DNA from: an uncultured Bacteroidales bacterium
GTDB taxonomy: Bacteria > Bacteroidota > Bacteroidia > Bacteroidales > F082
NCBI GenBank assembly: GCA_900318465.1
Contig: ONKQ01000016.1
Span: 1-55,793, forward strand
Length of the DNA: 55,793 nucleotides
Direction: 5' to 3'
Shown here: positions 26,382 to 34,487 of the stretch, piece by piece
How the letters are laid out: each line of letters opens with the position of its first letter
Position numbering within the stretch: the first letter of the stretch is position 1
Notes under the pieces: generated by a model
Told to the model about the DNA's origin: nothing
What the model saw: the letters and a program-made list of their open reading frames with translations, nothing else
Database searches by the model: none
Translations under genes and position numbers: made by a program

Positions 26382-26500
26382 CTGAAATAAACCCTAGTAA
26401 TTCCCGTACCTCCTGTTTATATCGAAGCGTCGCAGAAGCTTTCTATGTCGCGGTTATGGCTGATTGGATGAATTGGAGATGGTAATACTATTGCTATCGA
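26382..26500 (-). pseudogene. Decayed duplicate of the mutS2 3' end
   Basis: On the minus strand this segment encodes HNRDIESFCDASI, a TAA, then TGGTGITRVYFR and a stop, almost identical to the C-terminus of the intact MutS2 whose gene ends at 28528 (HNRDIERFCDASLE, TGGTGITRVYFR). The DNA has many silent differences, so the copy is old or came from a relative. Similarity fades to the right of about 26480. The rest of the 359-base gap up to 26724 holds a weak hairpin (26556-26572) and a promoter at 26653. Confidence 0.8.
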
Positions 26501-26652
26501 ATTGATTTTCATGAGTTTTAAGGTATGAGCGAAAACGGTAGAATGCATCATTTGACACCTTTTTTACAGGTGATCATCAACCTTTTTTGACGAAGTATCA
26601 AAAATAAAATGAAAAAAAGTGTTTTTTTTAATCATGGTATGTAATAATTCCC

Positions 26653-26660
26653 TATCTTTG
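26653..26660 (+). promoter_or_regulatory. -7 promoter box for the small peptide and lipoprotein
   Basis: TATCTTTG matches TAnnTTTG. It lies 65 bases before the 48-residue peptide gene, which is followed closely by the lipoprotein gene. Confidence 0.6.
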
Positions 26661-26724
26661 CAACGAAATTGGATTGGAAGAATTCATTGGACAATAAATT
26701 AAATATTAACTAATACAAACGAAA

Positions 26725-26871
26725 ATGAAACAAATAAAACAAATGATGTATGAGGCTCCCAAAGTGGAACTCATCGAAATGGAGACACAAGGTGTCCTAT
26801 GCGCAAGCGTAGCGTTCGATGGATCCGTAATGGATCTGGGAAGAGAAATAATAACAGTCACTTGGGGGTGA
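26725..26871 (+). CDS. 48-residue peptide of a Bacteroidales small-protein type
   Basis: ATG 26725 to TGA 26869-26871 encodes 48 residues: a basic start (MKQIKQMM), then YEAPKVELIEME, TQGVLCASVAFDG and a hydrophobic end (EIITVTWG). The pattern 'YxAP.xE..E....VLCAS' followed by a variable tail is a recurrent kind of small Bacteroidales protein of unknown function, often near exported or fimbrillin-like genes. The LCAS word could be a processing or lipid-attachment site, but there is no ordinary signal peptide. It is 36 bases upstream of the lipoprotein gene and shares its promoter. Confidence 0.6.
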   Translation: MKQIKQMMYEAPKVELIEMETQGVLCASVAFDGSVMDLGREIITVTWG

Positions 26872-26907
26872 TTATTTTATGGTTTAATCCTTAAAGAATA
26901 GAGAAAA

Positions 26908-27765
26908 ATGAAAAAAGTAGTAAGAATGTTGGGGCTATGTGCCCTTGTAGCACTTGCATTTGCATCGTGCAAGAAGAATCAGACCAATGGTGTGACTTTC
27001 TCCGCTTCTATAGTCCAGCCTGAGTCGACAAATAGGACACATGGCGAGTTCAATGCTGATCATGAGTACTATTTGGTTTGGGACGATGCCGATGAGATTA
27101 TGGTAGTCAACGCCGATGGCACTGATACTGAGAATTTCGTAGTTACTTCTAACTATGGTAAGAACGCTAACTTCTATGTCAATGAAGCTGATAAAATGGC
27201 CTTCTTGGGTGATCTTGAAAATGAGACATACTATGCATTTTATCCGAATCCCGTCTATAACGACGTGACTAAAAAGGTGACGATGCAAATCAGCAGTTCA
27301 CAAGTAGTTACTGAACAAATATTGGACTGGGGATCATTTGCAGACGATGCGTACCCAATGTATGGAGACAACAGCGCTCAATGGGATAATTTTGCATTTG
27401 ACAGCGATGCTGGTTTCTTGACTTTGGTTATCAAAGGTATGGGACAAAGGTATTTTGATAAGGTGGTTCTGACGACTACCGATGGAATGGAGATTGCTGG
27501 TGAGCTCGTCTATAACTATGATGGTACTGGAGGTACGTTTGTGGGCACTAGTGATGTCATTACCATTACTTCAGACCATCTGATACAAGTAAAACCATCT
27601 TTGCCTGCTGAGATTTCTTTCGTTCTTCCGGAATGCACACTTAATGGTTTCGAGGTGGATGTTTATAATGGTAGCACGCTACTTGTACATAAAGTATGCG
27701 ATGCTACGATTGTGATTGAGGCCAAGAAATATAAGGTGATTATGCCTGAGCTTCTCATTCCGTAA
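26908..27765 (+). CDS. Fimbrillin-like lipoprotein
   Basis: A 285-residue exported lipoprotein. The signal ends in a lipobox (LAFASC, acylated Cys 21). The mature start NGVTFSASIVQPESTNRTHGEF is like the beginning of fimbrillin/Mfa-like proteins of Bacteroidales (a beta strand, then a 'VWDDADEIMVVNADG' type strand). The remainder is beta-rich with acidic loops and no catalytic motif I recognise. No fimbrial minor subunits or usher-like genes are nearby. It ends shortly before a strong terminator. Confidence 0.7.
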   Translation: MKKVVRMLGLCALVALAFASCKKNQTNGVTFSASIVQPESTNRTHGEFNADHEYYLVWDDADEIMVVNADGTDTENFVVTSNYGKNANFYVNEADKMAFLGDLENETYYAFYPNPVYNDVTKKVTMQISSSQVVTEQILDWGSFADDAYPMYGDNSAQWDNFAFDSDAGFLTLVIKGMGQRYFDKVVLTTTDGMEIAGELVYNYDGTGGTFVGTSDVITITSDHLIQVKPSLPAEISFVLPECTLNGFEVDVYNGSTLLVHKVCDATIVIEAKKYKVIMPELLIP

Positions 27766-27814
27766 GAGGAAGAGTAGAGGTAAGTATAAGAAAAGAGTAA
27801 ATTGAAACTCAATT

Positions 27815-27850
27815 AACCGCCGCAAGGATTCCTTGTGGCGGTTTTCTTTT
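27815..27850 (+). terminator. Terminator after the lipoprotein gene
   Basis: AACCGCCGCAAGG (27815-27827) pairs with CCTTGTGGCGGTT (27831-27843) with one G-U pair and a 3-base loop, followed by a T-rich run. Confidence 0.85.
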
Positions 27851-27962
27851 GGATTTTGATTATCACCCTTTGGGAGGTTCATTTTGTGTAATTAGCAAAA
27901 AGATGTAACTTGAACATGGATTTGATGGCTTTCTTAGTCTCAAGCGATTTTTCTCAATAATA

Positions 27963-28005
27963 CAAATCGGAGAACAGTTTTGCTACCGAACTGCTCTCCG
28001 ATTTG
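27963..28005. terminator. Long hairpin, probable terminator of the small membrane protein gene
   Basis: CAAATCGGAGAACAGTT (27963-27979) pairs with AACTGCTCTCCGATTTG (27989-28005), 17 bases with one mismatch and a 9-base loop. It lies 55 bases downstream of the minus-strand gene ending at 28060. Between 27850 and 27962 I see nothing. Confidence 0.7.
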
Positions 28006-28059
28006 TTTGGTTATTCTTTCTTTGAGAAACGATGTGAAATAAACTTGATGGGATCAAAC

Positions 28060-28344
28060 TCATTCTATATCTGGAGAATCGTACCCATAAAAATGACGAA
28101 GACGTTTATCATTTTCACGTATAAACTTCATTCGCTCGGGATTGTATCTTCCGATACTATCAGGAAGCTCGCCTTCGTTCCATTCCGAGTCATAAAACTC
28201 ATCTTGTGAGGTATCACCATATATATATTTGAGAGGGTTGATACCAGAAGCCATAGCCAACAATAGCCCTCCAATAACGACAAATAAAATAAAAAGCATT
28301 GTCGTTCCTGAGAATCGTAAACGTAATTTCCTTCTCCTTCTCAT
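28060..28344 (-). CDS. Small single-pass membrane protein of unknown function
   Basis: A 94-residue protein: a very basic N-terminus (MRRRRKLRLRF), one membrane segment at about 15-33 (TMLFILFVVIGGLLLAMAS), then an acidic, aromatic outer part (DEFYDSEWNEGELPDSIGRYNPER). By the positive-inside rule the C-terminal part faces the periplasm. I do not recognise the family. It has its own promoter about 90 bases upstream and a hairpin downstream, so it is a separate unit. Confidence 0.7.
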   Translation of the reverse strand: MRRRRKLRLRFSGTTMLFILFVVIGGLLLAMASGINPLKYIYGDTSQDEFYDSEWNEGELPDSIGRYNPERMKFIRENDKRLRHFYGYDSPDIE

Positions 28345-28430
28345 TGTTTCAAAACTATTATATAATTGATAATAAGTTAATTAGTTGGTGTTTTAATAGC
28401 TTCTGTGGTACAGCCTTAATATAGACGAGG

Positions 28431-28438
28431 CAAAGATA
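28431..28438 (-). promoter_or_regulatory. -7 promoter box for the small membrane protein gene
   Basis: Minus-strand TATCTTTG matches TAnnTTTG and gives a leader of about 80 bases to ATG 28344. Confidence 0.5.
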
Positions 28439-28527
28439 CAAATTAATTGTGATATGGAAGTCTACAATTGAAAAACTTTTCCTTTTTGATGGATTCTATT
28501 AAAACAACCTTTGCTTACAACTTAAAA

Positions 28528-30918
28528 CTACCTGAAATACACGCGTGTAATCCCGGTTCCTCCTGTTTCCAATGAAGCGTCGCAGAAGCGTTCTATGTCG
28601 CGGTTGTGGCTGAGTTTCTCGCGGATGAGCTTGCGTAAGATTCCGTTGCCCTTGCCGTGAAGGATGCTCACTTCCTTGATGCTCAATAATTTGGCTTCGT
28701 CCAAATATTTGTCGACGATGTCCAAGGCTTCCTCGGCTCGCTTGCCGCGTACGTCGAGTGTGAGTTCGAAATGCTCTGCCTTCTCGCTGAGGTCTTCGGC
28801 GATGCCCGCCTGCCAGCGGCGCTGTGTCTTGCGGGCTTCGGCGCGGCTTACTTTGCGGAGTTTGTCGGGACTGGTGCGAAGTTTTACCGTGTCGAAGAGG
28901 ATGGTGGCGTCGGTGTCGCTGATGGCCAAAATCTCGCCCACCACTTGCATCTCCTCGATGCAGACCGTGTCGCCTATTTTCAACGCCACTTCGCCTTCCT
29001 CCTTTTTCTTGACTTCAGCCACTTCCTTGGCTTTTTGCGCAATTTCCTGTTTGGTCTTTTCGAGGTTCTGGCGAATTTCCTTGGTTTTTGTCTTCTCTGC
29101 TTGCGCCTCCTTGATTTCCTTGATGGTGCGCTCGATTTGGCTGTTGGCCTTCTGAATCAGTTCCTGGGCTTCGGCGGCGGCTTCGCGAAGGTATTGCTTC
29201 TTCTTGCCTTCGAGTTCGGCGAGTAGGCCTTTGTATTTCTCCACTACTTCGGTCAGTAGCTGGTCGGCGATGCGCAAGTCTTGTTCTTTCTTTCGGATGG
29301 TTTTCTTGTCAACCTCGAGTTGTTGCAGTTGTTTCTCAAACTTCAGGTGTTGGTCGCCAGTGATGTTGGCAGCATCGTCCAAGATTTGTTTTGGGAAGCC
29401 TATCTTTTTGGCAATCTCGAAGGCAAAAGATGAACCTGGTTTACCGGTCACCATGAGGTACATGGGCTGCATGAATTTAGTGTCGAATAGCATGGCACCA
29501 TTGATGATGCCCTCGTGGTTATCGGCCAAGAGTTTCAGGTTGGCATAGTGTGTCGTGACCATGCCGAAAGATTGCTTCTTATTGAGTTCCAACAAGATGG
29601 CCTCGGCGATAGCTCCACCTAATTGTGGCTCTGTACCCGTACCGAACTCGTCGATGAGGAACAAAGTGTTGCCATCGGCGTGTTCCAAAAGGGCTTTCAT
29701 GTTAATAAGGTGTGAGCTATAAGTAGAGAGGTCGTCCAAAATGGATTGTTCGTCGCCGATGTCGATGAAAAGGCTCTCGAAAAGACCGCATTGTGAGTCG
29801 ACGCGCATGGGAGGCATAAGGCCGCATTGCAGCATGTATTGGAGCAGTCCGGTGGTTTTGAGACATACCGACTTTCCGCCTGCATTTGGACCACTGATGA
29901 CGAGGATGCGTTCAGTGTTATCAAGCCTTAAATCTAACGGGACGACTTGTTTGCCTTGGGCTTTGAGCTTCTGCTCCAAGAGTGGGTGTCGTGCTTGTTG
30001 CCAATTAATATATGGTGTGTCGTGGATTTCCGGTTTCACGCCGCCGATTTGTTGGGCAAGTAAGGCCTTGGAGCGGATAAAATCGATCTTACCGAGCATG
30101 TTCCAAGCTTTGCGCAACTCCGAGAGATAGGGTCGTAGCAGCCGTGTGAAGGCCATCAGTATGCGGTGAATCTCACGTCTTTCAGCATATTCCAACTCCT
30201 TGATTTCGTTGGAGGTATCGAAAATTTCGGCAGGTTCGATGTAAACGGTCTGTCCTGTAGCTGACTCATCGTGGATGAAACCTCGGATGGCGCGTTTGTC
30301 GCTGGCTTTCACGGGTATGACCAAACGTCCGTCGCGGATGGTGATTTCCGATTTCTGGTCGACCCAACCTGCGGTCTTCGCATCGCCCATAATTTGTCGG
30401 ATGCGTTTTTCGATGCCGCCTTGTTTGCGGCGGATGCTCTGGCGGATCTCCAAAAGTTCGGTGGAGGCGTTATCAGGAATCTCGCCTTTATCGTCGACGA
30501 GTCGGTTGGCCTCCGTGAAGATGCTACGGTCGATGAAGATGTTCTCAATCAGCGACTTGAGCTGTGGAAACTCGTTGGCACTTTCGGAACGCCCGAAGCG
30601 GAGTATGGCCTCCAATACATTCAGTGATGGCTTCAAAGCAAACAAGTCCTCTACGCTCAAACATGTGCCTTCGATTTGTATCTGGTGGAAAGCTTCGCGC
30701 AAGTCGTGGAAGTCGCGCACGGGGAAGGGTACGCCCGTTTGCAGCAGGCGCAGAAACTCCTCGGTCTGCTCCAAGCTCTTTTCGATGAGGGCTTTGTCGC
30801 AGGAAAACGCCATCTCGTCAGCCTTCTCCAAACCCATCTGACTGATACAGAGTCCAGAAAGCATCTCGCGGATGCGCTTGAAGCCGATTTTGTGCTCGTA
30901 GTTGTCGGGGTAAATCAC
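28528..30918 (-). CDS. mutS2: MutS2-family ATPase with Smr domain
   Basis: MutS2 acts on DNA recombination intermediates or on collided ribosomes, not in mismatch repair. The frame opens at a TTG (30939) lying inside the -7 box, so I take the GTG at 30918, giving 796 residues beginning with the IYPDNYEHKIGF start usual in Bacteroidetes. Walker A is SGPNAGGKS at about 338-346, Walker B LIDEFGTGTEP near 418, then a long coiled coil (about 520-640), and a C-terminal Smr domain (LDVRGKRAEEAL, then LHGKGNGILRKLI) in the last 75 residues. Confidence 0.93.
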   Translation of the reverse strand: MIYPDNYEHKIGFKRIREMLSGLCISQMGLEKADEMAFSCDKALIEKSLEQTEEFLRLLQTGVPFPVRDFHDLREAFHQIQIEGTCLSVEDLFALKPSLNVLEAILRFGRSESANEFPQLKSLIENIFIDRSIFTEANRLVDDKGEIPDNASTELLEIRQSIRRKQGGIEKRIRQIMGDAKTAGWVDQKSEITIRDGRLVIPVKASDKRAIRGFIHDESATGQTVYIEPAEIFDTSNEIKELEYAERREIHRILMAFTRLLRPYLSELRKAWNMLGKIDFIRSKALLAQQIGGVKPEIHDTPYINWQQARHPLLEQKLKAQGKQVVPLDLRLDNTERILVISGPNAGGKSVCLKTTGLLQYMLQCGLMPPMRVDSQCGLFESLFIDIGDEQSILDDLSTYSSHLINMKALLEHADGNTLFLIDEFGTGTEPQLGGAIAEAILLELNKKQSFGMVTTHYANLKLLADNHEGIINGAMLFDTKFMQPMYLMVTGKPGSSFAFEIAKKIGFPKQILDDAANITGDQHLKFEKQLQQLEVDKKTIRKKEQDLRIADQLLTEVVEKYKGLLAELEGKKKQYLREAAAEAQELIQKANSQIERTIKEIKEAQAEKTKTKEIRQNLEKTKQEIAQKAKEVAEVKKKEEGEVALKIGDTVCIEEMQVVGEILAISDTDATILFDTVKLRTSPDKLRKVSRAEARKTQRRWQAGIAEDLSEKAEHFELTLDVRGKRAEEALDIVDKYLDEAKLLSIKEVSILHGKGNGILRKLIREKLSHNRDIERFCDASLETGGTGITRVYFR

Positions 30919-30936
30919 GGATTGAGTTTTAGGGCG

Positions 30937-30944
30937 CAAAATTA
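30937..30944 (-). promoter_or_regulatory. mutS2: -7 promoter box for mutS2
   Basis: Minus-strand TAATTTTG matches TAnnTTTG. It overlaps the TTG at 30939, which rules that codon out as a start and supports GTG 30918. Confidence 0.6.
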
Positions 30945-31015
30945 CTTATTTCGCTTGAATTAGCATTTTCAATCCGCTTTTTTTTGGACTTTAAGTTTTT
31001 TTATTGGAAGCCCCC

Positions 31016-32245
31016 CTACAATTCTTTCGGATAGCAGATAAAATGCTTCACTACAGGCTGCGAGAGCACCGAAATGTTCAGTTGGTCGGAGGCCTCGCTG
31101 ATGTCCTTCATCGTGCCGTCCTTGTATAAGATGTTGATAGCCGGCTTCTTGGGATGATAGGCATGATTGGAGGAAACCCCTTGTACCAGCATGAAGTCGG
31201 CTTCTTCCAACGACCAGCCGTAATATTGGGCAATCTTGTTACGGATGTCCTCGATATAGTTAGGGTCAAACTCCGAGTCGCGCATCTCGATTTTGAACAA
31301 ATGCCTGTCGGTCAAGCGTCTACATAGTTCGGAGAGGACACGGTCTGTGTCGTCGCGCCAGACTTTCACGACGGTCATCACATCGTAGTCGTCCAATTGG
31401 CAGAACTTGTCCAAGACGAAATCGGGGTCGGGATGGCTCTCGAAAGGTTTTTGGTTTTTCAGGAAGAACGACAAAGCAGGGGTGGCAAACAAATCGCGCT
31501 CTTGGCTGAGCATCTTGGCACGTTTCAGCACCTTCATCAGCGTGTATTCCGCGCTCAAAACGGCCTTGTGCATATACACTTGCCAATACATGATGCGTCG
31601 CGCCACCAAAAAACTCTCCACAGAATAGATGCCCTTCGCTTCGATAGCAAGTTCATTTCCAACCACTTCCATCATTTCCAACAAACGCTCTGCATTCACG
31701 CTGCCCTCGGCCACACCGCTGAAAAAACTGTCGCGCTTCAGATAATCAATACGGTCAACGTCTAACTGACTGGAAATGAGTTTGCTGAGAAAACCTTTCT
31801 CGTATTCTCCCTTGAACAGTTTGATGGCCAAATCAAGCCGTCTGCCGTGGATTTCGTTGAACTTTTGCATCACTTTCAGCGAGAGTTCTTCGTGCGAAAC
31901 GCCTTGCACAATGCTATTTTCCAAAGTGTGTGAAAACGGGCCGTGACCGCTGTCGTGGAGCAGAATGGCAAGCGAAGCCGCCTCAAGTTCCTCATCTGTA
32001 ATGTTGTAGCCTTTGCCGCGCAGCAGTTGTATGGCACGTCGCATGAGGTGCATGGTGCCGAGGCTGTGGGCGAATCGGGTGTGGTTTGCACCAGGATACA
32101 CCAGATTGGTCATGCTGACCTGCTTAATACGTCTAAGTCTTTGGAAATAAGGGTGTTCTATGATGTCGAAATGCAACTCGTCGGGGATACTGACGAAGCC
32201 GTAAATCGGGTCGTTGAAGATTTTCTTTTTGTTGGAAAGTGCCAT
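31016..32245 (-). CDS. HD-superfamily phosphohydrolase (dGTPase/SAMHD1-like)
   Basis: A 409-residue soluble HD-domain protein. The metal-binding pattern includes TRFAHSLGT (first His), LLHDSGHGPFSH (His-Asp, about 93-104) and a later DVDRIDYLKRD (Asp), as in the YwfO/SAMHD1-like group of triphosphohydrolases. The start KKKIFNDPIYGFVSIP is the usual family N-terminus. I chose ATG 32245; the frame's earlier TTG at 32266 falls within the -7 box. The likely substrate is a nucleotide or dNTP, but this is inference. Divergent from porX. Confidence 0.88.
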   Translation of the reverse strand: MALSNKKKIFNDPIYGFVSIPDELHFDIIEHPYFQRLRRIKQVSMTNLVYPGANHTRFAHSLGTMHLMRRAIQLLRGKGYNITDEELEAASLAILLHDSGHGPFSHTLENSIVQGVSHEELSLKVMQKFNEIHGRRLDLAIKLFKGEYEKGFLSKLISSQLDVDRIDYLKRDSFFSGVAEGSVNAERLLEMMEVVGNELAIEAKGIYSVESFLVARRIMYWQVYMHKAVLSAEYTLMKVLKRAKMLSQERDLFATPALSFFLKNQKPFESHPDPDFVLDKFCQLDDYDVMTVVKVWRDDTDRVLSELCRRLTDRHLFKIEMRDSEFDPNYIEDIRNKIAQYYGWSLEEADFMLVQGVSSNHAYHPKKPAINILYKDGTMKDISEASDQLNISVLSQPVVKHFICYPKEL

Positions 32246-32263
32246 TTGCCACGAAATTTGGCG

Positions 32264-32271
32264 CAAAAATA
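32264..32271 (-). promoter_or_regulatory. -7 promoter box for the HD hydrolase gene
   Basis: Minus-strand TATTTTTG matches TAnnTTTG, 19 bases before ATG 32245. Confidence 0.55.
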
Positions 32272-32341
32272 CTGCTTTTTGTTTCTCGAAAATATAACAA
32301 AATGCCTAATTCTGCGTTCTGTTTCCATAAATCTTCAAATT

Positions 32342-33895
32342 ATGGACAAAACGACAATCCTTTGGGCCGACGATGAGATTGATCTCCTGAAGCCCCATAT
32401 CATGTTTTTGGAACAGAAAGGTTATGAGGTAGTTACGGCCAACAGTGGCTCCGATGCCATTGATTTGGTGGGTCAACAGCATTTCGACATAGTGTTTCTG
32501 GATGAGCAAATGCCTGGCGTTTCGGGCATTGAGGCACTTGAGGTCATCAAGCGGAACTATCCCAACTTGCCTGTGGTGATGATTACCAAGAGCGAGGAGG
32601 AGCGCGTTATGGAGGACGCAATCGGTTCAAACATAGCGGATTATCTCATTAAACCTGTCAATCCGAACCAGATTCTGCTTTCGCTGAAACGCAATCTTGA
32701 GAACCGTAAACTTCGCGACGAGAAATCGACGATGGGTTATCAACAAGAGTTCCGCAAAATCAGCATGGACCTTAACAACAACTTGGGCTTCGATGAATGG
32801 GCTGATTTGTATAAAAATTTGGTACGCTGGGAGTTGGAACTGCAAAAGTCGACCGATGAAGGCATCAAGAGCATCCTTGCCGACCAGAAACAGGAAGCCA
32901 ACACGCAGTTCACGCGCTACATCGAGCGGAATTATGTGGACTGGATTCAAGGAAAGGCCGAGAAGCCTGTGATGTCGCATACCGTGGTGCGCGACAAGGT
33001 GATTCCACGCCTTGACGACAGCGATAAACCGCTGTTTCTCATCGTGATAGACAACCTGCGCTACGACCAATGGAAGGCCATTCAGCCGCTGATTGAGAAC
33101 CATTTCCGCGTGGAGGCTGACGACATTTATTACAGCATTTTGCCCACCACGACGCAATATGCCCGCAACTCCCTCTTTGCCGGACTGATGCCCCTTGAAA
33201 TCCGTCGTCGCTATCCTAAATGGTGGGTTGATGAGGAGGACGAAGGCACGAAGAACCAATATGAAGGCGAACTGCTTGGCGAGCAACTGAAGCGCTTCGG
33301 CAAGAACATCAAGTACTCTTATAATAAGGTGTTGAATTTGCAGGCGGGCAAGAAGCTCTACGAGCAAATGGCCAACCTGATGCCTAGCAAGCTGAATGTC
33401 ATCGTTTACAACTTTGTGGATATGCTCTCTCACGCCCGCACGGAGATGGAGATCATCCGTGAATTAGCCGACGATGAGGAAGCCTACCGCTCGCTGATGT
33501 ATTCTTGGTTCGAGCATTCCAGCCTTTTCGACATGATGCGCTTCATCGCCGAGAAGGGCTGCGACATGATCATCACCACCGACCACGGCTCCACTTACGT
33601 TGAAAAGCCTGTTCGCATTTTGGGTGATCGTGAGGTGAACACTAACCTGCGGTACAAGTACGGCAAGAACCTGAAATACAACCCGAAAGAAGTCTTCGAG
33701 GTGAAAGACCCCGAAAAGATTTTCCTGCCGAAAGTCAACCTAAGCACGACATACGTTTTCGCTGGGGAAAGTGACTTCTTCGCCTACCCGAACAACTACA
33801 ACTATTACGTGAGTTATTACCGCAACACCTTCCAGCACGGCGGCATCTCCATGAGCGAAATGCTGATTCCGGTGACGCATCTTACGGCAAAGTGA
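32342..33895 (+). CDS. porX: T9SS response regulator PorX (receiver plus PglZ/alkaline-phosphatase domain)
   Basis: PorX is the response regulator that, with PorY and SigP, controls type IX secretion genes in Porphyromonas and Flavobacterium. From ATG 32342 it has 517 residues. The receiver domain has the acidic pocket ADDE (9-12), phosphorylated Asp 54 in FLDEQMPG, and the conserved TKS and KPVN. A three-helix middle part leads to a PglZ/alkaline-phosphatase-like domain: DNLRYDQW metal ligand, TTTQYARNS (about 270-278, catalytic Thr) and TTDHGS near 417. The frame is open far upstream but antisense to the HD gene; that part is not coding. It supports the presence of T9SS. Confidence 0.93.
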   Translation: MDKTTILWADDEIDLLKPHIMFLEQKGYEVVTANSGSDAIDLVGQQHFDIVFLDEQMPGVSGIEALEVIKRNYPNLPVVMITKSEEERVMEDAIGSNIADYLIKPVNPNQILLSLKRNLENRKLRDEKSTMGYQQEFRKISMDLNNNLGFDEWADLYKNLVRWELELQKSTDEGIKSILADQKQEANTQFTRYIERNYVDWIQGKAEKPVMSHTVVRDKVIPRLDDSDKPLFLIVIDNLRYDQWKAIQPLIENHFRVEADDIYYSILPTTTQYARNSLFAGLMPLEIRRRYPKWWVDEEDEGTKNQYEGELLGEQLKRFGKNIKYSYNKVLNLQAGKKLYEQMANLMPSKLNVIVYNFVDMLSHARTEMEIIRELADDEEAYRSLMYSWFEHSSLFDMMRFIAEKGCDMIITTDHGSTYVEKPVRILGDREVNTNLRYKYGKNLKYNPKEVFEVKDPEKIFLPKVNLSTTYVFAGESDFFAYPNNYNYYVSYYRNTFQHGGISMSEMLIPVTHLTAK

Positions 33896-33921
33896 TAATT
33901 TTTGCACGCAGAGTTATTTAG

Positions 33922-34008
33922 CACGCAGAATTCGCAGAATCAAATGAAGCGCGAAGCGACGAAAAATTTGTGTCCGATAGGTTCTGCGATTTCAGCGTAT
34001 TCTGCGTG
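33922..34008. repeat. Nested inverted repeat between porX and tsaE
   Basis: CACGCAGAAT (33922-33931) is matched by ATTCTGCGTG (33999-34008), and inside it TCGCAGAA (33932-33939) by TTCTGCGA (33982-33989). GCACGCAGA also recurs directly at 33904-33912. It may terminate porX or be a dispersed intergenic repeat. Confidence 0.6.
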
Positions 34009-34022
34009 AAACAAAAAAAGCG

Positions 34023-34030
34023 TATTTTTG
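34023..34030 (+). promoter_or_regulatory. tsaE: -7 promoter box for tsaE
   Basis: TATTTTTG matches TAnnTTTG, 18 bases before ATG 34048. It shows that the frame open from 33970 is not all coding. Confidence 0.55.
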
Positions 34031-34047
34031 CGGGAAAATACATAACA

Positions 34048-34485
34048 ATGAATTCCAAAGAATTCCATATCAACAGCTTGGAGGCTTTGACTGAGGTTTC
34101 CGAATACCTGATTTCCCTGCGTGACGAAGCCGACATCATAGCCTTTTACGGCGCAATGGGCGCAGGCAAGACCACGCTCATCAAGAATTTATGCCACAAA
34201 ATGGCCGTTACCGACGAGGTGAACAGCCCGACTTTTGCCATCGTGAATGAGTATGTCACTGAGGAAGGCGAGTCGGTCTATCATTTTGATTTCTATCGCA
34301 TTAAGAAATTGGAGGAAGCCTACGACATCGGCTACGAGAACTATTTCGACAGTGGCAATCTCTGCCTCATCGAGTGGCCCGAAATGATTGAACCGCTTTT
34401 GCCCGAAAAATACATTCGCGTGGAGATTCAGCAAGGCGAAACGGATGTCGAAAGAATCATCAAGTGTGAACTGATAAACAATTGA
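34048..34485 (+). CDS. tsaE: tRNA threonylcarbamoyladenosine biosynthesis ATPase TsaE
   Basis: The ATPase partner of TsaB/TsaD in t6A37 modification of tRNA. The 145 residues have Walker A GAMGAGKTT (35-43), the NSPTFAIVNEY switch, HFDFYRIK and LIEWPE (Walker B region) expected of the family. The start at ATG 34048 follows the -7 box directly and gives the normal length. It overlaps the frame of the next gene. Confidence 0.95.
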   Translation: MNSKEFHINSLEALTEVSEYLISLRDEADIIAFYGAMGAGKTTLIKNLCHKMAVTDEVNSPTFAIVNEYVTEEGESVYHFDFYRIKKLEEAYDIGYENYFDSGNLCLIEWPEMIEPLLPEKYIRVEIQQGETDVERIIKCELINN

Positions 34486-34487
34486 TT

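Noticed and set aside
30919-30939. TTG start of mutS2
   Set aside because: It lies in the promoter box; the family start IYPDNYE fits GTG 30918.
31943-32341. Long in-frame extension upstream of porX
   Set aside because: It runs antisense through the HD hydrolase gene and its promoter; PorX proteins start at MDKTTILWADDE.
32342-33895. PglZ-type domain as part of a BREX system
   Set aside because: The protein has a receiver domain with Asp 54 and is PorX; it is 28 kb away from the BrxD/BrxHI-like pair.
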